Below are positions 27,291 to 36,200 of a stretch of 64,000 nucleotides of DNA, one piece after another. A program made the translations under genes and the position numbers. The stretch lies in contig NZ_JAVBNS010000090.1 of assembly GCF_031551385.1 (NCBI RefSeq), positions 1-64,000 of the forward strand. The letters run 5' to 3'. Source of the DNA: Anaerosporobacter sp031551385. Lineage in GTDB: Bacteria > Bacillota > Clostridia > Lachnospirales > Lachnospiraceae. The notes beneath the pieces were generated by a model, which was given only the letters and a program-made list of their open reading frames with translations, was not told where the DNA came from and did no database searches. Each line of letters opens with the position of its first letter. The stretch's first letter is position 1.

Positions 27291-27533
27291 ATGAATATGA
27301 GAGAACAGGTATTAGAAATAGTAACAGGGATAAGACCAGACGTAGATTTTTCAGTGGATGCGAAACTTGTTACAGATGGTGTGTTAGATTCGTTTGATAT
27401 TGTAACATTAATTAGTGAATTAAATGATGTGTTTGAAATAGAAATTGGAGTGAAGGAATTAGTTCCAGAGAATTTCGATTCTATTACAAGTATGGTTGTG
27501 CTAATTGAGAGATTAAGGGACGAAGAAGAATGA
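27291..27533 (+). CDS. acyl/aminoacyl carrier protein, DltC-like
   Basis: 80 residues, GAGGAG 4 bases before ATG. Four-helix carrier with phosphopantetheine attachment Ser34 in the motif DGVLDSFDIVTL; acidic, as usual. It is expected to carry the unit activated by the adenylation enzyme two genes upstream and deliver it to the MBOAT protein, whose ATG overlaps its stop. Confidence 0.88.
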   Translation: MNMREQVLEIVTGIRPDVDFSVDAKLVTDGVLDSFDIVTLISELNDVFEIEIGVKELVPENFDSITSMVVLIERLRDEEE

Positions 27534-29125
27534 GTATCGTTTCCGCAGCATTTGTAATATTTATTACGGTAGTATTCTTACTATATTTTATCGTTCCGAA
27601 AAGATGGCAGTGGAAAGTGCTATTAATAGCTAGTTATTGTTTTTACAGTTTCTCGGACTTTCGATATATTGTATTTCTTCTTTTGACAACCATGTCAACC
27701 TACGTATTAGCTCGTTATCTTGAACGAATTGCGATAGAGGGAAAGGCATATATAAAGGAAAACAAATCTACATTAAGTAAAGAAGAACGAAAAGAGTATA
27801 AGGATACGATTAAGAAGAGAAAGCAAAAAACAGTTTTGATAGCGGTAGTATTTAATTTACTAATATTAATTGTATTAAAATATGGAAATTTCATATTATT
27901 AAATTCTGTTTCTGTTCTTAAATTACTATGGCCAACCTTAAAAGTATATCGTCTTAATCTGTTTGTTCCACTAGGAATCTCTTTCTATACATTACAAGCG
28001 ATTGGTTATGTTGTTGATGTGTATAAAGAACAGATAGAAGCAGATAAAAACTTTTTTCAGTATGCATTGTTTTTATCGTATTTTCCACAGATTATTCAAG
28101 GGCCAATTAGCAGACATAACCAGCTTGCGCACCAGTTATATGAAAGCCATAGTATAGATTATGACCGTATGACAAAAGGGATACAGTTAATTATATGGGG
28201 ATTTATTAAGAAGCTTGTAATTGCTGATCGAATTGGAATTATTGTTGATGAGATATTCAAACATTGGACAGTTTATTCTGGAGCATATCTATTCTTTGGA
28301 GTTGCGGCGTTTGGTATGCAACTGTATTGTGATTTCTCTGGTGGTATGGATATTGCAAGAGGAGTATCGCAAGTACTTGGAATTGAGTTGACGCTTAACT
28401 TTAGACGACCTTATTTTTCATGTTCTTTGGAGGAATTTTGGAGAAGATGGCATATTACATTGGGTGCATTTATGCGAGAATATATATTCTATCCCGTGTC
28501 ATTGTCAAAAGCGAGTGGTCGCCTTGGTAAGAAGGCAAGGAATATATTTGGCAATTATATAGGCAAAAAGCTACCGACTTTTCTTGCGATGTTTCTTGTA
28601 TTTATATTAGTAGGAATATGGCATGGCCCACAATGGAAATATATCGGATATGGATTATATAATGGTGCAATTATCGTAAGCAGTATCTTACTAGAACCTA
28701 TATATGAGAGCGTTGCAGCACGATTACACATAGATAGGGAAAGTAAAGGTTGGCGTTTGTTTCGGATGGTTCGAACATTTGCAATCTGTAGTATGGGACG
28801 TTTCTTTTCAAGGGCAAAATCATTTAAAATTGCTATTAAGATGATGTTAGCTACCGTATTACATTTTAATATGCCATCGCAAACATTGTCTCTAACAGAA
28901 CTTGGTATCGTGAGAGAAGATGTGATTATGCTTATTGTAATGCTTTGTATTTTATTAATCGTAGGAATTCTACAGGAAAAAGAAATCCGTATAAGAGATA
29001 GCATTGCAAGCAAGAATATTGTCTTTCGTTGGACTATCTACATCGGAGCAATCCTTCTTGTTGCATTATATGGAATGTATGGGCCTGGAAATTCTGGAGA
29101 GGGATTTATATATGAGCAGTTTTAG
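27530..29125 (+). CDS. MBOAT membrane O-acyltransferase, DltB/AlgI-like
   Basis: 531 residues with about ten to twelve hydrophobic segments. Signature features of membrane-bound O-acyltransferases: PLGISFYTLQAIGYVVDVYK, QIIQGPISR, FWRRWHITLGAFMREYIFYP and the catalytic histidine His365 in LVGIWHGPQW. These enzymes move an acyl or aminoacyl group across the membrane onto a polymer. Start overlaps the carrier-protein stop (ATGA), a sign of coupled translation. A charged insertion (about 70-105, KENKSTLSKEERKEYKD) lies in a cytoplasmic loop. Confidence 0.92.
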   Translation: MSIVSAAFVIFITVVFLLYFIVPKRWQWKVLLIASYCFYSFSDFRYIVFLLLTTMSTYVLARYLERIAIEGKAYIKENKSTLSKEERKEYKDTIKKRKQKTVLIAVVFNLLILIVLKYGNFILLNSVSVLKLLWPTLKVYRLNLFVPLGISFYTLQAIGYVVDVYKEQIEADKNFFQYALFLSYFPQIIQGPISRHNQLAHQLYESHSIDYDRMTKGIQLIIWGFIKKLVIADRIGIIVDEIFKHWTVYSGAYLFFGVAAFGMQLYCDFSGGMDIARGVSQVLGIELTLNFRRPYFSCSLEEFWRRWHITLGAFMREYIFYPVSLSKASGRLGKKARNIFGNYIGKKLPTFLAMFLVFILVGIWHGPQWKYIGYGLYNGAIIVSSILLEPIYESVAARLHIDRESKGWRLFRMVRTFAICSMGRFFSRAKSFKIAIKMMLATVLHFNMPSQTLSLTELGIVREDVIMLIVMLCILLIVGILQEKEIRIRDSIASKNIVFRWTIYIGAILLVALYGMYGPGNSGEGFIYEQF

Positions 29126-29133
29126 GAGGAAAT

Positions 29134-30180
29134 ATGACAAAGAAACAGATAGTTAAAGCGATAGGATTTCTAATTCTTCTTTCTACTGTACTTTATATAG
29201 TAAACAAGATTTACAGTATACCAGAGGAGTATGCGATTAATAAATTACGATATCAGACAATGTACACTGAAGAGGAGAATACATGGGATGCTATTTTAAT
29301 AGGTACAAGTGTAGTAGACCGTGCATGGGCAGCACCATTAGCATATAATCAAACAGGATTAACAATGTACCCATTATCTTCAGATAGTCAGCCAATTGCT
29401 CTTACGACCTACATAATTGAGGAGGCAAAAAAGAGTCAGGATATACAATTGGTGGTAGTTGATTTACATGGTATTCGAAGTAATAGTATGAATATGAAAG
29501 ATAGTAGCCTTCGCAGAGTTGTTGATACTATGAAATTATCTGCGAATAAGGTAGACGCAATCCAATATGCTTTTGAGTACTCAAAAAATCTGGGTGGAAA
29601 AGAAGACAAGCTTCGAAATAAAAGTATATGGGATTACTATGTTCCATTCTTTAAATATCACGAGAGAAGAGATATACAATTAAGTGATATCCTAAAAGAG
29701 GAAGACGTTATGAAAGGTGTCAATACAAGAGGTGCTTTTAAATCTAAGAAGCAGGTGAAACCAATCTTAACGACAACATCAGGAGTATTGAGTGAATTGC
29801 AGAAAGAGATTCTTACGAACATTATTGATTATTGTGAAGAGAATGATATAGAGCTATTGTTCATGTCTGTACCGTCCTATTTAACAATTATGGAGCAGTA
29901 TGAGATTAATGCCGCTTTTGATTTTGTGAAGGAAATGGGTTGCGATACACTGAATATGAATACAAAGGAAGCCTATGAGGAATTAAAAATCAATTATAAC
30001 AAAGATTTTTATAACGACATTCATATGAATTCAAAAGGAGCACGTAAGGTAACAAAATATTTAGCAAGTTATATTGATGAATTATATGAATATGCTGACC
30101 ATAGGGAAGATGAAAGGTATGTGGATTGGGAAGAGGCATATAAGAGTTATGAAGTGTATTATGAGGAAGGTTGGAAATAG
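29134..30180 (+). CDS. membrane-anchored SGNH-type protein (DltD/AlgX-like role)
   Basis: 348 residues; N-terminal membrane anchor (about 8-26), rest extracellular. Block I reads ILIGTSVVDRAW with Ser59 and the distal block DIHMNSKGA gives Asp295 and His297, a possible Ser-Asp-His set of the SGNH fold. MBOAT genes are commonly paired with such proteins (DltB/DltD, PatA/PatB, AlgI/AlgX), which complete transfer to the surface polymer. Last gene of the six-gene operon, closed by a strong terminator. Confidence 0.82.
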   Translation: MTKKQIVKAIGFLILLSTVLYIVNKIYSIPEEYAINKLRYQTMYTEEENTWDAILIGTSVVDRAWAAPLAYNQTGLTMYPLSSDSQPIALTTYIIEEAKKSQDIQLVVVDLHGIRSNSMNMKDSSLRRVVDTMKLSANKVDAIQYAFEYSKNLGGKEDKLRNKSIWDYYVPFFKYHERRDIQLSDILKEEDVMKGVNTRGAFKSKKQVKPILTTTSGVLSELQKEILTNIIDYCEENDIELLFMSVPSYLTIMEQYEINAAFDFVKEMGCDTLNMNTKEAYEELKINYNKDFYNDIHMNSKGARKVTKYLASYIDELYEYADHREDERYVDWEEAYKSYEVYYEEGWK

Positions 30181-30195
30181 GTGACCTTGTAGAAG

Positions 30196-30246
30196 AAAAG
30201 GATAGGTATTGTGATAAATAAAATCACGATATCTATCCTTTTTTTT
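30196..30246 (+). terminator. terminator of the dlt-like operon
   Basis: AAGGATAG-TAT-GTGAT pairs with ATCAC-ATA-CTATCCTT (30198-30240, two small bulges), followed by eight T. Confidence 0.88.
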
Positions 30247-30283
30247 GTTAATAAATGTACGATAAACCAGTACAAATGGATGA

Positions 30284-30312
30284 TTGACAGTTATATACTG
30301 GAAAGATAAAAT
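30284..30312 (+). promoter_or_regulatory. sigma-A promoter, copy 1, before the paralog array
   Basis: TTGACA (30284-30289), 17-base spacer, TAAAAT (30307-30312). The whole promoter region with its spacer is repeated almost exactly at 32397-32425. Confidence 0.75.
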
Positions 30313-30338
30313 ATGGTAAACAGGGAGAATGAGAGAAG

Positions 30339-30965
30339 ATGAGGGATAAATTAGTTGAAATAGAATGAAAAATTGGAATTTTTTTCTTTGCGGTGTCGTC
30401 TAATGTATATAAGGTTAGGAAATTAGGGAGGATAATATTATATGCTGCATGGCCAAAGTTTATACTACCCAATGTAATAGATGATTTAAATAAGAATAGC
30501 GAGATTCTATATAATTTTGGAACACCGATGATAAACTATACTATTGATATAGCGTGGTTGGATCTTTGCGATGAAGAATCTTTTTACGTTAAAATAGGTG
30601 AGAATGATACATATGGATTTTATGGATATCCAAATGATGCTTCAACATTTAAATTTTCATATTACTCTACAAGTGTTCCTAAAAGATCTCTTTTTAGGTT
30701 TAAAGTCGGTGATAGTATGAAAAAGGCAGATAAGCAACTTGGAAAACATGGATATAAATGTAAAGAGATTAATCGGGATTGTGCAGTATATCAAAGAAGA
30801 CAAGTTACAATTCGGATTTATATGCAGAAAACACAAGATTGTTACAATAAAAGAGAATATATTAGGAATGGGGTAGTATCAGGGTATACTGTTGAGTTAA
30901 AGAAACGGATTAATATCATAAAGGTTATAAATAGAATAATGAAAAATATTACAAGTAACACATAG
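30339..30965 (+). pseudogene. first paralog of the array, interrupted by in-frame TGA
   Basis: From ATG 30339 the frame reads MRDKLVEIE, then TGA (30366-30368), then continues with a hydrophobic KIGIFFFAVSS and the family body: DDLNKNSEILYNFGTPM, FYGYPNDASTFKFSYYST, RFKVGDSMKKADKQLGKHGY. A GTG at 30393 could start a 190-residue product but has no ribosome site. Compared with the intact paralogs, the N-terminal membrane region is shortened and the tail diverges. I regard it as a decaying copy; readthrough or the GTG start cannot be excluded. Confidence 0.6.
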
Positions 30966-31030
30966 AATAACAGTTGGATAAAAGCGTGTTATGTATAATG
31001 GGAGGAATAAGAATTGACAGAGAATAAGTC
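30961..31030 (+). repeat. direct repeats in front of the three intact paralogs
   Basis: About 65 bases ending with ATGTATAA..GGGAGGAATAAGAA and the TTG start are repeated at 30961-31030, 31622-31690 and 32575-32640. The copies are nearly identical, including the unusual TTG start, and show that whole gene units were duplicated. Confidence 0.75.
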
Positions 31031-31616
31031 TGGAATAGAAAAGAAAGTAGGCAATACACAAAAAAAGAAACAAAGCATAAGATTAATGTTTATATTATTG
31101 ATGGTGTTGACAATGGTATATGTAGTGGTATGGTCTATTAAAACACCATCAGCAATAGAAGATTTAAATAATAATATTGATTTGCCATATAAATTTACTG
31201 CATTAATGGCGGAATATGATATTGATAAGAAGTGGATTGATCTTGGTGATGAACATGCTATTTATGTTGAAACACAAAAGAGAGAGAGGTATGGTTTTTA
31301 TGGATATCCAGACTATTCTTCATCATTTAAGTTTGCATACTATTCTACAAGTGATTCAAAAAAGGCATTGTTTGGTTTTGAAGTAGGGGATAGCATGGAG
31401 AAAGCGGATAAGCAACTTAGGGAGCATGGTTACAGATGCTGGGAGATAGATTGGGATTGTGCAAGGTATAAGAGAGGACAAGTAGATATCAGGGTTGATA
31501 TGCAACAAACAAAAGAAAGTAACAATAAGAGTGGATATATTAGGAATGGGGTGGTGCAGGGGTATATTATACAACTAGAACGTACAGATAAATATCATAA
31601 AGGATATTATAAATAG
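31014..31616 (+). CDS. membrane-anchored protein of tandem paralog family, member 2
   Basis: 200 residues from TTG, with GGAGG 8 bases upstream. Lys-rich cytoplasmic tail, one membrane segment (about 23-42), then an extracellular domain containing EDLNNNIDLPYKFTALMAEY, FYGYPDYSSSFKFAYYST and LFGFEVGDSMEKADKQLREHGY. The last block, glycine followed by a helix with regularly spaced Ala/Leu and a His-Gly-Tyr, recalls BamE/SmpA-like small domains, but I cannot assign it. Four copies stand directly before a giant secreted protein, suggesting a surface role. Its first 60 residues are almost identical to member 3. Confidence 0.75.
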   Translation: MTENKSGIEKKVGNTQKKKQSIRLMFILLMVLTMVYVVVWSIKTPSAIEDLNNNIDLPYKFTALMAEYDIDKKWIDLGDEHAIYVETQKRERYGFYGYPDYSSSFKFAYYSTSDSKKALFGFEVGDSMEKADKQLREHGYRCWEIDWDCARYKRGQVDIRVDMQQTKESNNKSGYIRNGVVQGYIIQLERTDKYHKGYYK

Positions 31617-31674
31617 ATATATAGAAAAACGGGTTGCTAAAAGAGTGCTATGTATAACGAGGGAGGAATAAGAA

Positions 31675-32271
31675 TTGACAGAGAATAAGTCTGGAATAGA
31701 AAAGAAAGCATGCAATACACAAAAAAAGAAAAAAAGCATAAGATTAATGTTTATATTATTGATGGTGTTGACAATGGTATATGTAGTGGTATGGTCTATT
31801 AAAACGCCATCTGCAATAGAAGATTTAAATAATAATATTGATTTACCATATAAATTTACTACACCAATGAGTGAATGCGATATTGTTGAGAAAAAGATTG
31901 AAGATGAGTATGAGTATGGTGTTTATGTTGAGACATATAATGGAGATTCGTATAGATTTTCGGGATATCCAGATATGTCATCTTCTTATAAACTTACATC
32001 TTACTATACAAAGAACACAAAAGTATCTTTGTTTGGATTTAAGGTAGGAGATTCGCTAAATGAAGCAAATAAGTTGCTCAGAAAGCATGGATACATATCT
32101 CGTGATAAAGATACATGCTATTATGAATATAGGAACGGAGGAATTGTTGTATTAATTACAGTGAAGCACGGAGACGGTAGTAGTAATGATTATTTTAAAG
32201 ATGGAGTCATAGTTAATTATATGATTAAATTAGAAAGCACAGATAAGAAACATATAGGGTATTATAAATAG
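31675..32271 (+). CDS. membrane-anchored protein of tandem paralog family, member 3
   Basis: 198 residues from TTG (GGGAGG 8 bases upstream). Residues 1-60, including the membrane segment, match member 2 almost perfectly at DNA level, while the extracellular part (EYGVYVETYNGDSYRFSGYPDMSSSYKL...LFGFKVGDSLNEANKLLRKHGY) has diverged strongly. This pattern points to recent gene conversion of the 5' half or selection for change in the exposed half. Function unknown. Confidence 0.75.
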   Translation: MTENKSGIEKKACNTQKKKKSIRLMFILLMVLTMVYVVVWSIKTPSAIEDLNNNIDLPYKFTTPMSECDIVEKKIEDEYEYGVYVETYNGDSYRFSGYPDMSSSYKLTSYYTKNTKVSLFGFKVGDSLNEANKLLRKHGYISRDKDTCYYEYRNGGIVVLITVKHGDGSSNDYFKDGVIVNYMIKLESTDKKHIGYYK

Positions 32272-32277
32272 TCTGAA

Positions 32278-32328
32278 GACAATATTGATAAGAAGTGGAT
32301 TGACCGTGGGTATACTATTAAAGGATAG
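32278..32328 (+). pseudogene. fragment of another paralog
   Basis: DNIDKKWIDRG in an open stretch ending TAG closely matches the DIDKKWIDLGDEH segment of member 2. It is a 17-codon leftover right after member 3, so the array once had at least one more copy. The rest of 32329-32624 holds a promoter copy and no gene. Confidence 0.5.
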
Positions 32329-32396
32329 CATACTAATTGAAATGCAAGAAAATTGTATAAAATAATGTATATATATTGAAAAATCAAGTTGTTTTA

Positions 32397-32425
32397 TTGA
32401 CAATTATATACTGAAAAGATAAAAT
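32397..32425 (+). promoter_or_regulatory. sigma-A promoter, copy 2, within the array
   Basis: TTGACA (32397-32402), 17-base spacer, TAAAAT (32420-32425). The sequence is nearly the same as the promoter at 30284, so it was duplicated with a gene. It would drive member 4 and perhaps the giant protein gene. Confidence 0.75.
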
Positions 32426-32624
32426 ATGTTAGTATAGGGGAAATAAAAAAGAAAAATGGAGTTATATATAAGCAAGTGAGTTTAAAATCTATGCAAAATA
32501 ATAAAGAAGGGGAGGCATGAGGTGGAACTAAAAATGTAGATATACTACATTAAAAAAATTGCAAATAACACATAGAAAAACGGGTGGATAAAAGAGTGTT
32601 ATGTATAACAGGGAGGAATAAGAA

Positions 32625-33239
32625 TTGACAGAGAATAATTTGGAAGTAGATGAGAGGGAAGAGGTAATTAAAAAACGGAGAAAGAAGTTTAAAATATCAA
32701 TAGGAGTAATAGCAGTAGTGTTGTTAGTAATAGCTACGCTATATACATTTGTGCGGTCGCATTATAAATTGCCAAATGAAATAGATGATTTGAATAATAA
32801 TATTGATTTACCATTTAAATTTAATACGCCCATATCGGAATACGATATTGATGAGGAGCATATTGAAGATGTCGAAGAAGGTGTTATCTGGGTTGAGTTA
32901 AATGGTCAGAAATATGGATTTTTTAGCTGTTTAGACGAGGATTCTTCAACATATAAATTTGCATATTATTTTACAGATATGCCTAAAACCTCCTTATTTG
33001 GATTTAAGGTAGGGGATAGTATGGAGAAAGCGGATAAGTTGCTGACTGAACATGGTTATAGTTGTGAAGATGTGGATTCAAATTATATTATCTATAAAAG
33101 AGGACGAGTTACTATTTTGGTTTATATAAGTTGGAAAAAAAATGGGAAAAATGAGAGGCACTATATTACAAATAGGGAAGTTGAAGGATATTTTATTGAT
33201 TTAGAATCAACAGATGAAATGCAAGGATACATATATTAA
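32625..33239 (+). CDS. membrane-anchored protein of tandem paralog family, member 4
   Basis: 204 residues from TTG with GGGAGG upstream. Acidic/basic cytoplasmic tail, membrane segment (about 26-46, ISIGVIAVVLLVIATLYTFV), then the family's extracellular domain (DDLNNNIDLPFKFNTPISEY, FFSCLDEDSSTYKFAYYF, LFGFKVGDSMEKADKLLTEHGY). The cytoplasmic and membrane parts differ from members 2 and 3. Only 25 bases separate it from the giant protein gene, so the two are probably co-expressed. Confidence 0.75.
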   Translation: MTENNLEVDEREEVIKKRRKKFKISIGVIAVVLLVIATLYTFVRSHYKLPNEIDDLNNNIDLPFKFNTPISEYDIDEEHIEDVEEGVIWVELNGQKYGFFSCLDEDSSTYKFAYYFTDMPKTSLFGFKVGDSMEKADKLLTEHGYSCEDVDSNYIIYKRGRVTILVYISWKKNGKNERHYITNREVEGYFIDLESTDEMQGYIY

Positions 33240-33264
33240 ATATAAATAAATAAAGGAGATAGTA

Positions 33265-36200
33265 ATGAAGATAAAAAAAGAAAAAATAGTTTTTTTGATA
33301 ATAATATGCTTATTAGTACAAATACTAAATCCTGCTTTTATTACTGTGCAAGGTAAAGGTGGTAATAAATTAGTTGTAAAGGGGAAAATAAAAGTAGAAA
33401 TAAAGAGTTTTTATAGTCAGGGTACAAAGCTAATAGAACAGGAGTTAGAAAATTATCCAGCGACTATATATTATCTAGATGATAACGGAGTAAAAAAACA
33501 TGAGGATATCATGACAGATAACTTAGGTAACTACAAAGTGTCACTGCCATCACAATCAGGGATAAAAAAGGTATGGTTAGAAGTAGAGGCTGATAATGAG
33601 GCATGTACAGTATATTCAGCCTATAAGAGTGGAAAATGGTGTGGAGAATATAAATACAAAAATAAGGAAGTTATAGTTGACCTTGCTAAACAAAGCAATA
33701 TTACAATGGATTATACGATTACAGGCAATGATGCAGGGGCAATTAATATAGCAAGAGTCGTTAATAATGCAAGAGCTTATATGAAAGAGGCTTGTGGTTT
33801 AATTGTTTCCAAGACACCAAAGGCTACGATTCAGTGGTTATGTGGGCAAGGAAGTAACTCCTATAATGGGACAAGAGGCGGAAATGAATTCATATTTATA
33901 AATGGAGGAAATCAAAGGGAGTTTAGTGATTCTGTAATTTGTCATGAGTACGGGCATTGGATATATAATGGTTTTCGTGAAGGAAATCTAAAAGGAGGAA
34001 AACATTCCCATGAAAAAGATTTAGATGTTCGATTAGCTTATTCAGAAGGATTGGCTACATATTTTGGACAAATGGCTATCAATTCGCCTAGATATATGGC
34101 TGGTGGCAATGCTAATGGGAAAAATATTACATATTCGATTGAAAATCCTGGGATTAATTATCAAGGTAAGGATGGAAAACTAAATGAACTCTATGTAGCA
34201 GCATCATTTTGGGATATTACAGATAAATATAGTTCAAATGAATCATGGGACAAACTCAATGATAAAGCAGAACAAGTTTTTTTATGCAATCGAGATGTAG
34301 TAATGGAGGCTGATTTGGAGAATGGAATTTTTGATTGTACTATAGAAGACTTCTACAATAAATATATAGAAATGCATGTTCAAAAAAACAGTGAACGAGC
34401 ATATGATTTTTGGAGGGTATTTAAAGAAAATCATATGGAATTTGACAATGAACCCCCCCAAATAATAAACGCGCTTTCAAATAAACAATTAAATATTAGA
34501 CTCTATGACAATGTAAAAGTTTCTAAAGTGGAAATATATATTAATGGTAAAAAAGAGTATACAAAGAATAATCCACCTGATAATGTTTCTTACACAATTT
34601 CAGATAATAAACTTCAAATAGGACGTAATTGCATAGCAATTAAGGCATATGATTATGCAGGAAATGATGTTTTACTAGGAATGTTAAAATCTGATATAAA
34701 ATCAAATAATACTAGTAAATCAACAATCGGTGCATTCACCCAACCCTACACCGTATCCTACTGCGACTACTACTACGAAGGCGACGAAACTACAACAGAC
34801 GAACCCCTAATAACTGCACTCTCTACAAATCGCATAGACTTAGAATCATTTGAGGATTTAGAATCATTAGAAGATCCTGATTCCCTAATAGATGAAGTAG
34901 ACACAGAAGCCACAATTATAGAAGAACTAGCCAATCTATATGAGTTAGTTTATCAAGATAGTAAGTGCGGAACATTAGGAGACGAGGAAACATCAGAGCT
35001 TCGAGAGTTAACGATTGCAGATGGAACAGATTTTTCGTTACTACTTAATGATACATTAGGTGATTATGAGATAGCACTGACAGATCCAGAGGGCAATATA
35101 TACACGAATTATGAAGTGACAGATGAAGATATCGCAAATGAAATAGCAGAAGACGAGTTGCTTGAAGAAGAATTATACGGAGCAATGGGCGATGCAGTAA
35201 TAGACAAAAATCAAAGTCGTCAAAATGTCTTAAACCTTGGAACAAGGGGTCTGACAATATTCTATCCAACTGCTGGAACGTGGACATATACAATAAGAAA
35301 CAAAGGAACAGAAGGCGACTATCAATTGGGTGTGTATACGAAGTTGTCAGCTCCAATCATTAACAATGAAGAAGCATTGACAATGCTACAAGATGGAACT
35401 GCTGTTACGGTAAATGCTTCCGTTGCAGTATCTGGAAGTGCTATTACAATAAATGCAAATGCAGATACCTATGCTTATGCAAAACCGGCAGAAGTACATA
35501 TTGAACTACAGGACAACCAAGGAGAAGTTCTAATCGAGGATACAATCAAAGATGGAATTAATGAGACTGGAGACTTCTTATATACATTTAACAACTTAGA
35601 AGACGGTCATTATAATCTGGAATTGTACTCCGTAGCATCCGATGGAACAAGAAGCTTTACAAGAACAAGCGAAATGGTTGTAAATTCACGAGAGCCAGAG
35701 ATAGAGATGAGTGATGATTGTGAATACTATATCTATTCCCAAGAAGCAATGTTAGATGGACGAATCACGAATGCAGACAGGGTTGAGATTCTAGTCAATG
35801 GGGAAGAAGTACCTTATGATGTGGGATGTGGCAGTTGCGATGATACATTTGGCTTTGGATGTTATGCGGAACTGAAGGATGGAGATAATACCGTAAGAAT
35901 AACATCAGAGTCGGAAACAGGGAAAACAGTGGTGAAAGAGTTTGTATTACACTCGATACCAGAGGAAGAGTATGATCAAGAGAAACATCAACCAGAGATA
36001 GAAAGTGTGACATTTGACGGAAAAGAAGAACCAGTAGTTAATAAGCGTTCTACTGTTGAGGTGAAACTTACCGATAAGAATGCAGCAGATTATAAAGTGT
36101 ATGCAGTATGTAATGATACAATCTATGATTTTACGCCTGCAGGTGATTGCTTCACGTTAGATTTTAATCCTACTGATTACTATAATGATAATTATGAATT

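Noticed and set aside
23871..30180. Calling this a standard dltABCD operon
   Set aside because: Gene order and the added formyltransferase and PP-loop enzyme differ from dlt, and no proof of D-alanine use is visible.
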